From Beijerinckia mobilis (GTDB lineage: Bacteria > Pseudomonadota > Alphaproteobacteria > Rhizobiales > Beijerinckiaceae), in the NCBI RefSeq assembly GCF_000745425.1, contig NZ_JQJH01000003.1, forward strand, positions 265,120 to 329,119: a stretch of DNA of 64,000 bases, read 5' to 3'. Made by a program: the position numbers and the translations under genes. The notes under the pieces are model-generated. The model was not told the DNA's origin and did no database searches. It worked only from the letters and a program-made list of their open reading frames with translations. This document shows, piece after piece, positions 55,910-63,661 of the stretch; positions within the stretch are counted from its first letter, which is position 1, and each line of letters starts with the position of its first letter.

Positions 55910-56202
55910 CGTCAATTTCCGGAAGATCCCTTGAAGATCCTTTAGAGAAGATCCTTCGGAACCCTTGAAAGGCTCCCCGCATCCCCGGCACAAGAAGGGT
56001 CAGAAGCAACCGAGCCGCGACAGCATCCTTTTGATCCCGCTCACATTCTCGAAAGAGCCGGCGCTGGCCATCGCGTCGGTGTCCGCGCGAGAAAGGAATG
56101 TTCCGGTTCACATGCCTGATTTCGAAATGATCGTTCCTGTTCTATAGTGCCGCCCGGTTTCGGCGCAAGCATCTCCCTTGCGCGTCAGCCTGCTTTTCCC
56201 TT

Positions 56203-56301
56203 GAGCATTTTTCATTTACGTGGAATCGCTTCGCGATGAGAATAGATTGAAAATGCTCTCATTTCTTAAGTGGAGCGTTTCCGGATAAATCCGAAACGCT
56301 C
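56203..56301. repeat. Repeat family 2, double-palindrome copy
   Basis: First palindrome: GAGCATTTTTCA (56203-56214) against TGAAAATGCTC (56248-56258), with TCGC-TTC-GCGA nested inside. Second: GAGCGTTTCCGGAT against ATCCGAAACGCTC (56273-56301), with one bulged base. The two are joined by CATTTCTTAAGT. It lies in the divergence region between recG and panC. Confidence 0.8.
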
Positions 56302-56368
56302 TCAGGTCGATCATTTCGCGGCCGGCTGGCGGCAGCTTTGCTGCTTTCTTCCACCACAGAAACATCTC

Positions 56369-57226
56369 ATGAACGATAATCACATTGAAATCCTGTGCGA
56401 ACCGGCCGATCTGCGGGTACGGCTGGCGCAATGGCGCGCGCAGGGACAAAGACTCGTGCTCGTGCCGACGATGGGCGCGCTCCATGCGGGGCATATGTCA
56501 CTCGTCAAGGAGGCGAAGCGTCTTGGCGATCGCGTTCTTGTATCCGTTTTCGTCAATCCCACCCAATTCGCGCCCAATGAGGATTTTGGCGTCTATCCGC
56601 GCCGTCTGGAGACCGATGCCGAGCTTGCCACGCAGGCGGGCGCCGATCTGATCTTCGCGCCGACGCCGCAAGCCATGTATCCGCAGGGTTTCGCAACGAC
56701 CATTTCGCTGACTGGCCCAGCGACCGTAGGGCTCGAAGACAAATTCCGCCCGACCCATTTCGCCGGCGTTGCGACCGTCGTCGCCAAATTGTTCAATCTC
56801 GTGCGGCCGGATGTGGCGATTTTCGGCCAGAAGGATTACCAGCAGTTGCAGGTCATCCGGCAGATGACGAGCGACCTCGATATGGACATCGGGATCGTCG
56901 GCGCGCCGACGATCCGCGAGAAGGACGGGCTCGCGCTCTCCTCGCGTAATCTCTATCTGACGGTCGCGGAACGCGATTGCGCACCGCGTCTCTATGCGGC
57001 GCTTCTGCAATGCGCGCGCGAGATCGGCATGGGGACCGCCTCCATCGGTGCCGCGCTCGAGGCCACGACGAAGAATCTTAAGGAAATGGGCTTCGTCGTC
57101 GATTATCTCGAAGCGCGTCATGCCGAAACGCTCGAGCCGGTCGCAAGCCCGGAGGAAGGGCCGATCCGCCTGCTGGTGGCCGCCAAGCTCGGAACGACCC
57201 GTCTCATTGACAATATCGCGGTCTGA
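56369..57226 (+). CDS. panC: Pantothenate synthetase (pantoate-beta-alanine ligase)
   Basis: A 285-residue ATP-dependent ligase that joins pantoate and beta-alanine in coenzyme A synthesis. Signatures: VPTMGALHAGHMSLVKEAKR with the HxGH nucleotide-binding site, VSVFVNPTQFAPNEDF, KDYQQLQVIRQM and the KMSKS-like SSRNLYL. ATG 56369 gives the family-type N-terminus; an in-frame start at 56270 lies inside repeat family 2. An acylphosphatase gene follows. panB is not in view. Confidence 0.95.
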   Translation: MNDNHIEILCEPADLRVRLAQWRAQGQRLVLVPTMGALHAGHMSLVKEAKRLGDRVLVSVFVNPTQFAPNEDFGVYPRRLETDAELATQAGADLIFAPTPQAMYPQGFATTISLTGPATVGLEDKFRPTHFAGVATVVAKLFNLVRPDVAIFGQKDYQQLQVIRQMTSDLDMDIGIVGAPTIREKDGLALSSRNLYLTVAERDCAPRLYAALLQCAREIGMGTASIGAALEATTKNLKEMGFVVDYLEARHAETLEPVASPEEGPIRLLVAAKLGTTRLIDNIAV

Positions 57227-57235
57227 GCCTTGATC

Positions 57236-57541
57236 ATGTCCGACACACAGCTCGTCCATCTGCGTATTATCGGCCGCGTGCAGGGCGTCGGCTACAGGGC
57301 CTGGACGGTGGGGGAAGCGCGTCGTCTCGGCCTCGGCGGCTTTGTCCGCAACAAACGGAATGGCAATGTCGAGGCGGTGTTGATCGGCGCCAGCGAGACC
57401 ATCGCCGTTCTGGTTGAATTATGCCGTTCTGGTCCTCCGGCTGCGCGGGTCGATCAGATCGAGCAGGCGATCATCAATGAAGAGATGGCGCGGATACTCG
57501 CGGAGCCGGGGTTGCGGGAGGAAGCATGTTTCGATTTCTGA
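57236..57541 (+). CDS. Acylphosphatase
   Basis: A 101-residue enzyme that hydrolyses carboxyl-phosphate bonds. The catalytic Arg lies in RIIGRVQGVGYRAWT and the Asn in GFVRNKRNGNVEAVL. The ATG at 57236 is nine bases past panC; a TTG two codons upstream is also in frame. Its 3' end overlaps the next small gene by 16 bases. Confidence 0.93.
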   Translation: MSDTQLVHLRIIGRVQGVGYRAWTVGEARRLGLGGFVRNKRNGNVEAVLIGASETIAVLVELCRSGPPAARVDQIEQAIINEEMARILAEPGLREEACFDF

Positions 57542-57699
57542 CACGGGGTTCCATCGCTTGTGCCGCGCTGCGCCCGATCACGCTTTTGGTCATGGCCCTC
57601 TTTGCCGCGAGTCTCGGCGGTTGCGATAAATGCGGCAACAAGATCAAGATCAATTCGCCGACGATTCCGGAATCTTGTCACGATTCCACCAGCCAATGA
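57526..57699 (+). CDS. Small lipoprotein with CDKCG motif
   Basis: A 57-residue protein. After a basic start (MFRFLTRG) comes a hydrophobic segment with ITLLVMALFAASLGGC, a good lipobox (LGGC). The mature part begins CDKCGNKIKINSPTIPESCH, with the lipid-carrying Cys followed by two more. GGGAGG is placed well before the ATG, which lies inside the acylphosphatase gene in another frame, so translation is coupled. Small lipoproteins with a CDKCG start occur in other Hyphomicrobiales as hypothetical proteins. Confidence 0.7.
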   Translation: MFRFLTRGSIACAALRPITLLVMALFAASLGGCDKCGNKIKINSPTIPESCHDSTSQ

Positions 57700-57762
57700 G
57701 GGCTGAAACCGGCGCCCGCCTTTTGGCAAGACGCCGCAGGGGTACCGCGGATCGGCTCGCGG

Positions 57763-58656
57763 TCAGGGCGTGGATGTCTTTTCCACCATTTTCGCCGCGG
57801 CGCGCCGGTTCTGGTAGAGCACCATACTGACGCCGCCCACGATGATGAAAGCCGCACCGAGCAGGCTGCGCGGGCTTGGAATTTCGCCGAATACGGTCGA
57901 ACTGATCAGTGTGGCCCAAAGCAGGCTGGTATAGCCGAAGGGCGCGATCGTGCTTGCTGGCGCGGCGGTATAGGCGCGGATCAGGCAATAATGGCTACCC
58001 CCGCCCATGGCGCCGAGCAGGCCCATCAAAGCCGCATCGCGGACATTTGGCCAGATCCCGGTGAAGGGAAGCAGTACGCTCATGACGACGACGCCGACGA
58101 GTCCGGTATAGAAAAAGGTCGTCAGCGGCGTATCGCGTCCAAATAGCAGCCGCGTGGTGATCTGGTAGTTGGCATTGCAGAATGCGCCGATGACCGGAAG
58201 CACCATCCAGGGAGAGAAATCGAGCCCCGTGGGATTGGAAATAATCAAGACGCCGGTCATACCGGCGCAGACGCTGAGCCAGCCGACAAGGCCGACCTGT
58301 TCTTTCAGGATGAAGACGGAGAGAGCTGTGACGAGAACCGGCGTCACCCACATGATGGCGGTGTAATCAACGAAACGCAGATGCTGGATGCTGATGTTGG
58401 CTAAGAGCGTCACGCCGAGCAGAAGTGTCGAGCGCAGAATCTGCAGGGATGGCGCATTGGCTCGCATGGCGGAAGGCCGGCGCAGGAGAACGATGCCGGT
58501 CGCGATGAGAACATGCACGAAATACCGCGCCCAGGTGACCTCGATCAGCGGATAGGAATGCATCAGCACGCGGGCTGTGGAATCCTGGCCAACGAAAAGA
58601 AGAGTCGTAAGGCTCATCCAGAAAATACCGGAGAGCCAGGGAGGCGCTGAGCCCAT
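57763..58656 (-). CDS. DMT superfamily transporter (EamA/RhaT type)
   Basis: A 297-residue protein with ten hydrophobic helices in two repeats of five, the pattern of two EamA domains. It has TWARYFVHVLIATGIVLLRR in the first and APFGYTSLLWATLISSTVFGE with PSPRSLLGAAFIIVGGVSMV in the second. Members export amino acids or metabolites, or import sugars. No regulator is adjacent. The substrate is unknown. Confidence 0.88.
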   Translation of the reverse strand: MGSAPPWLSGIFWMSLTTLLFVGQDSTARVLMHSYPLIEVTWARYFVHVLIATGIVLLRRPSAMRANAPSLQILRSTLLLGVTLLANISIQHLRFVDYTAIMWVTPVLVTALSVFILKEQVGLVGWLSVCAGMTGVLIISNPTGLDFSPWMVLPVIGAFCNANYQITTRLLFGRDTPLTTFFYTGLVGVVVMSVLLPFTGIWPNVRDAALMGLLGAMGGGSHYCLIRAYTAAPASTIAPFGYTSLLWATLISSTVFGEIPSPRSLLGAAFIIVGGVSMVLYQNRRAAAKMVEKTSTP

Positions 58657-58693
58657 TAATGCAACAATACGGATGAAAAGGAAGGAAAGCCGC

Positions 58694-58960
58694 TCAATAA
58701 GGCGGGTGGCTGCGATTCCGGCAGATATTGATCAGCCGCTGGCGCGGACCAAAAGGAGAATCGTAGGTTTCCACGCGATAGCATTCATCGCTGGCCTCGT
58801 TGTGGGTATAGCCATAGGGATAGGGGTGACCCCAGAATCCGAGCGTCTCATCCCTGCTACCGAGAGAACCGGCTTTGGCCTCAAGCCCGAAAAAGGTGAC
58901 AGCGACGAAGGCCATCAGCACGACAAGGATCTTTTCGAGCGATTTCATCCTACGCACCAT
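58694..58960 (-). CDS. Small secreted protein, unknown
   Basis: An 88-residue precursor with a clear signal peptide (MKSLEKILVVLMAFVAVTFF ... EAKA). The mature part, of about 58 residues, is rich in Gly, Tyr and Pro (GFWGHPYPYGYTHNEASDEC) and has two cysteines (ECYRVETYDSPFGPRQRLIN then ICRN), probably one disulfide. The first ATG has AAGGGAG close upstream; a second lies at 58948. It is upstream of the DMT gene on the same strand. Confidence 0.65.
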   Translation of the reverse strand: MVRRMKSLEKILVVLMAFVAVTFFGLEAKAGSLGSRDETLGFWGHPYPYGYTHNEASDECYRVETYDSPFGPRQRLINICRNRSHPPY

Positions 58961-59134
58961 TGGCTCCCTTACGCAAAACCGCTATGGATCCCTCGCATAT
59001 ATGCGCTGGTTCCGCAAGATGGTCCAGCAACGCTTTTGCTGTGATCACCGTCACCTCGACCTGAACTCCGCTAAAATCATGAAGTTTCTAAGAAAGGCAA
59101 GTGGGCCTGCGCTTTATGCGCGAAGCCTGCGGCC

Positions 59135-60034
59135 ATGGAATCAGGGCCTATGACTGGCGCCGGTACCGATCACAGCCGGGAGAGCCTGGCGGGTGGTCCC
59201 TCCATCATTCTCGTGAGGCCGCAGCTCGCGGTCAATATTGGCATGTGCGCGCGGGCCATGGCGAATTTCGGCCTGTCGGATCTGCGGCTCGTCGCGCCGC
59301 GCGAGGGCTGGCCGAGGGAAGGCCGTTTCAAGGACGAGGCGGAAGCCGCGGCGGCCGGTGCGGTGCATCTTCTCTCCTCGGCGCGGGTCTTTGCCACTCT
59401 TGCCGAAGCAGTTGCCGATCTCAATTTTCTGTGGGCGACGACCGCGCGCGAACGTGGCCAGCATAAAAGGGTGGTGACTCCCGCTGAAGCCATGCCGGAA
59501 TGCGCAGCAAGGCTTGGTCAGGGAGAACGGCAGGGAATCCTGTTTGGTCCGGAACGGACAGGCCTCGACAATGATGATGTCGCATTGGCCGATGCCATTC
59601 TGACATTTCCGGTTAATCCCGCTTACGCTTCCCTCAATCTCGCCCAGGCCGTGCTGCTGACCGGCTATGAATGGTTTCAGGCGGCGCATGGCGCCGCCGC
59701 CCCATTCCAGCTCACTGATTATTCACCGCCCGCGCCGCGCGAGATGATCCTGTCGTTTTTTGATTATCTCGAGGCGGAACTCGACCGCTCGGGCTTCTTC
59801 CGGCCACCGGGTAAGGCGCCGGTCATGCGGCGCAATCTGCGCAATATTTTCCACCGGATGGCGCTGAGCGAACAGGATGTGCGCACCCTGCGTGGTGCTG
59901 TGGTGCGGCTTGTCGAGGGGCCGCGCGCGCTGTTCCCGCGCAAGGCGTCTTCCCAATCAGCCGCGCCTCAGCCGCATTCCGGTCATTCCTGTTCCGACTC
60001 GCTGGATGAGACCGCCGATACAAAGTCTCGATGA
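59135..60034 (+). CDS. trmJ: tRNA 2'-O-methyltransferase TrmJ (SPOUT family)
   Basis: A 299-residue SPOUT methyltransferase. Motif 1 is VRPQLAVNIGMCARAMANFG, motif 2 ILFGPERTGLDNDDVA and motif 3 FPVNPAYASLNLAQAVLL, which form the knotted SAM site. TrmJ makes Cm32/Um32 in several tRNAs. The C-terminal helical extension of about 80 residues fits TrmJ rather than short TrmH-type enzymes. ATG 59135 or 59150 can start it. It stands alone upstream of murI. Confidence 0.9.
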   Translation: MESGPMTGAGTDHSRESLAGGPSIILVRPQLAVNIGMCARAMANFGLSDLRLVAPREGWPREGRFKDEAEAAAAGAVHLLSSARVFATLAEAVADLNFLWATTARERGQHKRVVTPAEAMPECAARLGQGERQGILFGPERTGLDNDDVALADAILTFPVNPAYASLNLAQAVLLTGYEWFQAAHGAAAPFQLTDYSPPAPREMILSFFDYLEAELDRSGFFRPPGKAPVMRRNLRNIFHRMALSEQDVRTLRGAVVRLVEGPRALFPRKASSQSAAPQPHSGHSCSDSLDETADTKSR

Positions 60035-60326
60035 ATCGGATTTATCGAGACCTGCCTTCGCGACTGCGGTGACGATCTCCCATCCTGCATCGGACGGAAG
60101 CAGCATTTTCTTAAACTTGATCCTGTTTGCTGCGAAGTGACAGCTGCGTCCGCGCGGCTATGGCGCGAATGTCGTCCTTTCTCTCAGGATTGGCTTTTTC
60201 AGGATGTTTGCCTTAAGCAGGACAGGCTTCATGGCCGAGGCGACGAAGGAACCGGCCATTCCGGCAGGTTTGATGCGGATTGAAAACCGGCCTGCGGCGG
60301 GATTTGGTGGCGGAAACAGGCGTCCG

Positions 60327-61217
60327 ATGAACCCTATTCCCAAAATTCTGGTCTTCGATTCCGGACTTGGTGGTCTGACCGTTTTTGCGGAAATCGCGAA
60401 ACTGCGTCCGCATGCCGATTATCTTTATGTGGCCGATGATGCGGCCTTTCCTTATGGCGCGATGAGCGAGACGGCGCTGGTCGCGCGGGTGCTCGATGTC
60501 ATCCGGCAGCTTGTCGCCTCCTATGGGCCGGATGCCGTGGTCATTGCCTGCAATACAGCCTCGACGCTTGTTCTGCCGCATTTGCGCGCAGCTTTTCCAA
60601 ATCTGCCTTTCATCGGCACGGTCCCCGCGATCAAGCCGGCGGGGGAGATGTCCCGCTCGCGGCTGATTTCGGTGCTCGCGACGCCGGGGACCGTCGCGCG
60701 TGATTACACCCATGACCTTGTGCGCAGCTTTGCTTCGCATTGTGCCGTGACGCTCGTCGGATCACAACGCCTTGCTGCGCTGGCAGAAGCGGCGATGCGT
60801 GGCGAAAGCATAGACGATTCGGCGATCGCGCAGGAAATCGCGCCCTGTTTCATTGAATCGGAGGGGCGGCGGACTGATTGCGTGGTGCTTGCCTGTACGC
60901 ATTTTCCGCTTTTGCTCGACCGTTTCCGCACCCTCGCCCCTTGGCCGGTCGGATGGATCGATCCCGCGCCGGCAATCGCGCGCCGTGTCGATCATATTGT
61001 GAGCGAGGAACGCGGTTTCGGCGCGGATCGGGAACGGGCAGGGGGATCGCGCCGGGCCTTGTTCACCAAGGGAATGATTCCGAACCCGGTTCTGGAGCAG
61101 GTATTGCGGGCGAGAGGGCTCACTCCCGTTACGGAAGCAGGGTTTTCGCGGGATTTATATCAAGGGGATTCGGCGGAAAGCCGCCACTCGGCCGTCGCGG
61201 GGGGTAAGTTTCAATAA
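60327..61217 (+). CDS. murI: Glutamate racemase
   Basis: A 296-residue racemase that supplies D-glutamate for murein. The catalytic Cys pair is visible in VVIACNTASTLVLPHL and VVLACTHFPLLLDRF, and the start is ILVFDSGLGGLTVFAEI. I chose ATG 60327 for its match to the family N-terminus; in-frame starts at 60204, 60231 and 60273 would add 18-41 residues. The last 17 or so codons (GDSAESRHSAVAGGKFQ and stop) are read through repeat family 1 copy C, so the tail is repeat-derived and unlikely to be conserved. Confidence 0.92.
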   Translation: MNPIPKILVFDSGLGGLTVFAEIAKLRPHADYLYVADDAAFPYGAMSETALVARVLDVIRQLVASYGPDAVVIACNTASTLVLPHLRAAFPNLPFIGTVPAIKPAGEMSRSRLISVLATPGTVARDYTHDLVRSFASHCAVTLVGSQRLAALAEAAMRGESIDDSAIAQEIAPCFIESEGRRTDCVVLACTHFPLLLDRFRTLAPWPVGWIDPAPAIARRVDHIVSEERGFGADRERAGGSRRALFTKGMIPNPVLEQVLRARGLTPVTEAGFSRDLYQGDSAESRHSAVAGGKFQ

Positions 61218-61256
61218 GTCAAGGCTCGCTGAGCCATTCTCATTGAGCCTTGGTAT
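61165..61256. repeat. Repeat family 1, copy C, supplying two gene ends
   Basis: TTCGGCGGAAAGCCGCC (61169-61185) and TCGCGGGG match copy A in the same order. The right half has AAGGCTC/GAGCCTT arms with nested GGCTC-GCT-GAGCC, ending TTGGTAT (61250-61256). It bridges convergent murI and ribF: the murI stop and the ribF stop both lie within it. Confidence 0.8.
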
Positions 61257-62250
61257 CAGCCCTGTGTTTCGCTTCCTGAGGGGGTGCGAGGAGAGCGTGG
61301 GCCTGAGCCACATCCGCCGCGATCTGTGCTTTCAGGGCATCGAGAGATGGAAATTTTTCTTCGCCGCGAATGAAGGCGACGAAGGAGACTTCGAGACTCT
61401 TGCCGTAAAGATCGCCTGAGTAATCGAGTAGAAAAATTTCGAGCAGAGGGATGCCGTCATCATCGACTGTCGGCCGGCGTCCGTAATTGGCTATGCCATC
61501 GAGCAGTATTTCAGCGCTATCGATGCGCACGCGCACGGCATAGACGCCATGGCGCAGGCGGCAATTGCCTTCTGGCTTCAAATTGGCGGTGGGGAAGCCG
61601 AGCTGGCGGCCGAGCGCCTGACCGTGCAGCACCGGGCCAGTGATGGTGAAGGGATGGCCGAGGAGATGGGCGGCGTGATCGACATCGCCAGCCTCGAGAG
61701 CGAGCCGCGTCGCCGTCGAGGAGGCCGCCTCGTCGCTGCCAGCGAGATCGGAAGCCACCCGCTCGACGATATCAACCTGAAATCCGTGACGGCGGCCGGA
61801 ATCCTTCAGAAAATCCGGCGTTCCCTGGCGTTTGGCGCCGAAATGAAAATCATAGCCCGCAACCACGGCGGAAACATCCAGCCGCCGCAGGAGAATGTCG
61901 GTGACGAAAGTTTCGGCCGTCATACCGGCGAGTTCGGCATTAAAGGCAACGACGATAATGCCGTCGAGGCCCAGATATTCCAGGGTTTTTGCTTTATCCT
62001 TCAAGGGTGTCAGGCGGAAAACAGTTCGCTCGCCGCGAAAGAAATCCGCCGGATGCGGCTCGAAGGTGAGTACGGCGCAGGGTTTGCCGAGTTTTGCGGC
62101 AAGCGCCTCGGCACGCCTTATGACGGCGAGGTGGCCGCGATGGATCCCGTCGAAATTGCCGATAGCCACGACCGCTCCGGCAAGTCCCGCAGGCGGCTCC
62201 TGCGGATCCACGGCGAGAATGAAGGGTTTTTTGGAGAGCGTTTCGGTCAA
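61240..62250 (-). CDS. ribF: Bifunctional riboflavin kinase / FAD synthetase
   Basis: A 336-residue enzyme that makes FMN and FAD. The N-terminal adenylyltransferase domain has AIGNFDGIHRGHLAVIRRA and a late SSTATRLALEAGDV (SSTxIR-type) motif. The C-terminal kinase domain has GHPFTITGPVLHGQALGRQL followed by GFPTANL and the catalytic Glu in PLLEIFLLDYSGDLYGK. The final codons (ADTKAQ and stop) are encoded by the end of repeat family 1 copy C. Confidence 0.95.
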   Translation of the reverse strand: MTETLSKKPFILAVDPQEPPAGLAGAVVAIGNFDGIHRGHLAVIRRAEALAAKLGKPCAVLTFEPHPADFFRGERTVFRLTPLKDKAKTLEYLGLDGIIVVAFNAELAGMTAETFVTDILLRRLDVSAVVAGYDFHFGAKRQGTPDFLKDSGRRHGFQVDIVERVASDLAGSDEAASSTATRLALEAGDVDHAAHLLGHPFTITGPVLHGQALGRQLGFPTANLKPEGNCRLRHGVYAVRVRIDSAEILLDGIANYGRRPTVDDDGIPLLEIFLLDYSGDLYGKSLEVSFVAFIRGEEKFPSLDALKAQIAADVAQAHALLAPPQEAKHRADTKAQ

Positions 62251-62403
62251 GGGTGCGACGCGAGTAAGGTCATGATTGGATGGGAATGGCGGCGGACCCG
62301 CCCCTCCACCGAGGCCCGCGGACCCTGCCTTGTCGGCGCGGCGACGTCAAGCGCGGGTGCCTCAAGATCCAAAGTCGGGAAGGGCGTGCCATTATCGGGG
62401 CTG

Positions 62404-62540
62404 ATGCCAACTCAAAGATCATGTCTCGCTGAGAGTTTGACTCCGCGACTTTTGCCCCGCGACTGAGGTCCGGCGGCTTCCCACCGGACCTCATTGATCC
62501 CGAGAAGTTGGGGGGCAATGAGAGGTGGTACGCCTACCAA
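62404..62540. repeat. Repeat family 1, copy D (inverted)
   Basis: Read on the minus strand: TTGGTAGGCGTACC at the start, GGGATCAATGAGGTCCGG, GGGAAGCCGCC, CAGTCGCGGGGC, and TTGGCAT at the end, the same block order as copy A. A perfect 9-bp stem GAGGTCCGG/CCGGACCTC lies in the middle. It separates ribF from the HAD gene and its edge supplies the TAG stop of the latter. Confidence 0.75.
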
Positions 62541-63433
62541 ATGAGTTCCGGCATGAGCGCCATCGGCGGCCCATCCGAGGATTCGAGAAATTGTCTCAGC
62601 GCGGCGGCATCGAGATCACCGCGTTCGCCAGGATGCAGTTCGGCGCGGTGAATACCGGAGGTAATGAAAATATTATCAAGTCCCTGGCGATGTGCGCCGG
62701 CGATATCGGTATGCATGGCGTCGCCGATGATGAGAACACGCTCTCTCCGGGTGGGGGCGCAACCGGCTAGGGCAAGGGCCCGCTCGTAAATTGCCGGAAA
62801 GGGCTTGCCTGCCTGGATCACCGTGCCGCCCAGTGCTTCATAGCGTTCGGCGATCGCGCCCGCGCAAGCGACGAGTTCAGGGCCGATCCGGACGACAATA
62901 TCGGGATTGGCACAGATCAATTCAGCGCCGCGCCGCGCGGGTTCGGTCAGCAGGGCATCGTAATCCTCGGCTTTTTCCCGCTTCTCGTCGAAAAGGCCAG
63001 TGCAGACGAGGTAATCCGCCTCCGCAGCCGGAACGAAAGCGAGCGGCGCGCCGCCAAGCCGGGCGGCCTCGTCGTAAACCACATTGTCTCCCGGCGGACC
63101 GATGCGGAACAGTGAGAGACCAGGCCTCTCGAGAATGAGACCGATCGTGACATCGCCCGAGGAGACAAGTCCGTCATAGGCCTCCCGCACGAGACCGAGA
63201 CCATCGAGCTGGCGCATGATGACCGGAGCAGGGCGTGGCGCATTGGTAATGAGGATGACCTTGCCGCCCTTCTGGCGAAATTGCCGCAAGGCGTCTCCCG
63301 CCTTCGGAAAAGCGGCGATCCCGTCATGTAAGACGCCCCAAACGTCGCAGAGAATCACATCATAATTCGCCGCGAGATCGCTGAGGCCGCCAAGCTTGCG
63401 AGGAGGGACGTTGGGTAAGGGCTGTTTATCCAT
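62534..63433 (-). CDS. TIGR01459-type HAD-IIA hydrolase
   Basis: A 299-residue HAD-superfamily subclass IIA protein. Motif I is VILCDVWGVLHDGIAAFPKA with the nucleophile Asp, motif II ILITNAPRPAPVI, and motif III RVLIIGDAMHTDIAGAHRQG; the cap carries CANPDIVVR and the QAGKPFPAIYERAL Lys. This alphaproteobacterial group is commonly next to ribF, as here, which suggests a link to flavin nucleotides, but its substrate is not established. Confidence 0.9.
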   Translation of the reverse strand: MDKQPLPNVPPRKLGGLSDLAANYDVILCDVWGVLHDGIAAFPKAGDALRQFRQKGGKVILITNAPRPAPVIMRQLDGLGLVREAYDGLVSSGDVTIGLILERPGLSLFRIGPPGDNVVYDEAARLGGAPLAFVPAAEADYLVCTGLFDEKREKAEDYDALLTEPARRGAELICANPDIVVRIGPELVACAGAIAERYEALGGTVIQAGKPFPAIYERALALAGCAPTRRERVLIIGDAMHTDIAGAHRQGLDNIFITSGIHRAELHPGERGDLDAAALRQFLESSDGPPMALMPELIW

Positions 63434-63661
63434 TGAGGCGATGCAGGCCGTGACGTCGAGGATGAGGTAATGGCAGAGGCGCTGTCAGCGCTGCGTTTGG
63501 CCAAGAATAATGAGAGTGTGATTGCGGGTAGTGGACAGGATGGGCCAAGCGCCGAACCCACTTGAAAACGTCCTGAAACGCAGCTTCGAGGCAAGCTGTA
63601 GCAGGCCTGGACAACGCGTCAAGTTGGGACAAGAGCCGATTTCGGGTGAAGGATAGCCCTA

